Translations under genes and position numbers: made by a program | Assembly (NCBI GenBank): GCA_046565865.1 | Contig: JBKHXU010000123.1 | Location: 1-16,185 of the forward strand | From: JBKHXU01 sp046565865 | GTDB lineage: Bacteria > Pseudomonadota > Gammaproteobacteria > Acidiferrobacterales > Sulfurifustaceae | Length of the DNA stretch: 16,185 nt | Reading direction: 5' to 3' | Shown here: piece by piece, positions 14,702 to 16,185 of the stretch | Layout of the letters: each line of letters opens with the position of its first letter | Position numbering within the stretch: position 1 is the stretch's first letter | The notes under the pieces: model-generated | Databases searched by the model: none | Seen by the model: only the letters and a program-made list of their open reading frames with translations | What the model was told of the DNA's origin: nothing

Positions 14702-15634
14702 ATGGAATTTTTCAAAGTCCGCAAAGACATTCCGTTCATGCGCCATGCGCTCGTGTTCAACGTCATTTCGTTGGTTACGTTCCTGCTGGCGGTGTTCTTC
14801 CTCGCAACGCGCGGTCTTAACTTCGGTGTCGACTTTACCGGCGGCACGGTGATGGAAGTGAGCTATGCGCAGGCGGCGGATATTCCCAAAATCCGCGAAA
14901 CCATCGAACGCATGGGCCTGCGCGACGTGGCAGTGCAAAACTTCGGGACATCGAGGGACGTGCTGATTCGTCTTCCATTGAAGGCGGGGCAGAGCGACCC
15001 GAAGCTGCCCGACACGGTTATGGCTGAACTGGCCAAGCAGGATCCGGGCGCGCGCAAACAACGCGTGGAATTCGTAGGTCCGCAAGTCGGGCGCGAACTC
15101 GTGGAAAACGGCGCGATGGCGCTGTTGTTTGTGTCGATCGGCATCGTGCTGTATTTGTGGTTCCGCTTCGAGTGGAAGTTCGGCGTTGCCGCGATCGTCG
15201 CCAACCTGCACGACGTTGTGATCATTCTTGGCTTCTTCGCGTTCTTTCAGTGGGACTTCTCGCTCCCCGTACTCGCCGCGGTGCTGGCGATTCTCGGCTA
15301 CTCGGTGAACGAGTCGGTCGTCGTCTTCGACCGTATCCGCGAAAACTTCCGCAAGATGCGCAAGGCGACGGTACCGCAGATTATCGATAACGCCATCACC
15401 AGCACCATGTCGCGCACCATCATCACCCACGGGTCGACACAGCTCGCCGTGTTATCGATGCTGATCTTCGGCGGCGAGACACTGCATTACTTCGCGCTGG
15501 CGCTTACCATCGGCATCATGTTCGGTATCTATTCCTCGGTACTCGTTGCGAGCCCGCTGGTCATGTGGCTCGGCGTGTCGCGCGAAGACTTGCTGGTACA
15601 AAAGAAAGAAGCCGCCGTCGACGACCAGCCGTAA
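14702..15634 (+). CDS. secF: SecF, protein-export membrane protein
   Basis: The 310-aa partner of SecD has an N-terminal helix (about residues 18-36), then the periplasmic P1 domain starting with FGVDFTGGTVMEV. Five more helices in the C-terminal half include the ILGYSVNESVVVFDRIREN motif (the SecF counterpart of the SecD proton-path helix). The TMSRTIITHGSTQLAVL stretch and the final helix are also typical. It lies 18 bases after secD in the same operon; GGAACGAG upstream is only a weak ribosome-binding site. The protein is complete and shows no unusual residues. It is the last recognisable gene of the tgt-yajC-secD-secF run. Confidence 0.96.
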   Translation: MEFFKVRKDIPFMRHALVFNVISLVTFLLAVFFLATRGLNFGVDFTGGTVMEVSYAQAADIPKIRETIERMGLRDVAVQNFGTSRDVLIRLPLKAGQSDPKLPDTVMAELAKQDPGARKQRVEFVGPQVGRELVENGAMALLFVSIGIVLYLWFRFEWKFGVAAIVANLHDVVIILGFFAFFQWDFSLPVLAAVLAILGYSVNESVVVFDRIRENFRKMRKATVPQIIDNAITSTMSRTIITHGSTQLAVLSMLIFGGETLHYFALALTIGIMFGIYSSVLVASPLVMWLGVSREDLLVQKKEAAVDDQP

Positions 15635-15666
15635 GACCTCCACTCAATCCGCCCATTGTTTGATCG

Positions 15667-15728
15667 GGCGTGAAAACTAAGCCCGCTTCTGACCACCGTT
15701 CGCTTTAGCGGGCGGATCAGTTCACGCC
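15667..15728 (+). other. Nested hairpins after secF
   Basis: An outer perfect 8-bp stem GGCGTGAA (15667-15674) / TTCACGCC (15721-15728) encloses an inner 7-bp stem GCCCGCT (15681-15687) / AGCGGGC (15707-15713). The alternative pairings ATCCGCCC (15647-15654) / GGGCGGAT (15710-15717) and CGCCC (15650-15654) / GGGCG (15666-15670) compete with them. There is no T-run, so it is not a classic terminator. It may be an operon-end mRNA structure, a palindromic repeat or part of a small RNA. Confidence 0.5.
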
Positions 15729-16124
15729 ACTTGTGACTCACCTCTCAGGCTGCAAGCCAAAGCGGCCGCACTCCTCATTGATTGGCAAGAAAGAACGGGT
15801 CCGCCTTAGCGGCGTATCGCCTACAGCACCTACATATATGGCAATACACTGCGGCGAAAACGGACAAGGAATCGTAACTACTTGTCACGAATAAAATTCC
15901 GAACAGTCAATCATCGCCCGATATCAACATTATCCGGTACCAAGGCAGTCCGACCGCGTGTTATACGGCGAAGTTGCAGCCTATTGCCGCAAGCGTCTCG
16001 CGCCGGACCTTTTACTTCGTTGATTTAAACCGGATATTGGTACTACGCTTTAAGAGAGCCCGCTGATATCGGTCAATGGGCCGTCTAATCATCGTTATGT
16101 GTCGTAAAAACCGAAACAACCATA
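15729..16124. other. AT-richer stretch with no recognised gene
   Basis: Two sample lines (15841-15900 and 16021-16080) count 43% and 45% GC by hand, far below the flanking genes. On the plus strand the longest reading I find is a 53-codon GTG-initiated frame (15733-15894) with no ribosome-binding site and no family resemblance. Minus-strand readings are very short. I see no tRNA, no clear attC or insertion-sequence ends. Small symmetries exist: TATCCGG and TACCAA near 15935 recur as their complements, in swapped order, near 16030. This may be a horizontally acquired edge or decayed gene. Confidence 0.5.
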
Positions 16125-16185
16125 GTGAACGAACCAAGCAGACTTGAGCGTGCCCTAGAACGGAACCTCGACGAAATGGGTGTAG
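16125..16185 (+). CDS. Possible start of a gene leaving the window (partial)
   Basis: From GTG 16125 the frame stays open to the edge and reads MNEPSRLERALERNLDEMGV, a plausible charged, helical N-terminus. The same frame has a stop about 36 bases upstream and offers no ATG start. No Shine-Dalgarno is visible. I recognise no family from 20 residues. Confidence 0.3.
   Translation, partial: MNEPSRLERALERNLDEMGV

Noticed and set aside
15667..15830. Integron attC site or cassette array after secF
   Set aside because: Stems are present, but no RYYYAAC/GTTRRRY core pair in the right arrangement and no cassette-like gene is visible.

Overview
The window is GC-rich (roughly 60-65% by eye) apart from an AT-richer last ~450 bases. 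Gene content points to a proteobacterium, most likely a chemolithotrophic sulfur-oxidising gammaproteobacterium. The reasons are a soxB gene for periplasmic thiosulfate oxidation and a conserved tgt-yajC-secD-secF run. Taxonomy is inferred from gene content only.

Layout, left to right. (1) 1-2710, minus strand: a chromate-resistance operon chrB-chrA followed by a second, different chrA-like gene that runs off the left edge. (2) 2792-4519, plus strand: soxB, transcribed divergently from chrB across a short control region holding three related TACG-containing elements. (3) 4620-4677: a 23-nt fragment matching the 3' end of tRNA-Glu, directly followed by a strong intrinsic terminator. This is the pattern left when an element integrates into a tRNA gene, so the chr/sox block may be the right end of an island. 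(4) 4725-5882, minus strand: an AI-2E/PerM family membrane protein. (5) 5992-8916, plus strand: a lipoprotein of the endonuclease/exonuclease/phosphatase fold and a membrane-anchored phospholipase D family protein, a pair recalling E. coli ybhP/clsB. (6) 9045-11099: a long RNase HII with an altered substrate-recognition motif, a zinc-ribbon Nudix hydrolase, and a TerB-like protein whose start overlaps the Nudix stop. (7) 11172-15634: tgt (queuosine tRNA modification), yajC, secD and secF (the accessory complex of the Sec translocon). A large imperfect inverted repeat made of CAAGTA-like units fills the yajC-secD gap. (8) 15635-16185: nested hairpins after secF, then an AT-richer stretch without a recognisable gene, and possibly the first codons of a gene that leaves the window.

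Functionally, the left block combines oxyanion handling (chromate sensing and export) with thiosulfate oxidation, and the right block is core tRNA modification and protein export. The middle genes look like membrane-lipid, nucleotide and RNA/DNA maintenance functions. I see no CRISPR array, complete tRNA, rRNA or transposase. I found no convincing new multi-gene defence or mobile system. The best leads are the tRNA-Glu scar, the repeated elements between chrB and soxB, the RNase HII variant and the yajC-secD repeat.
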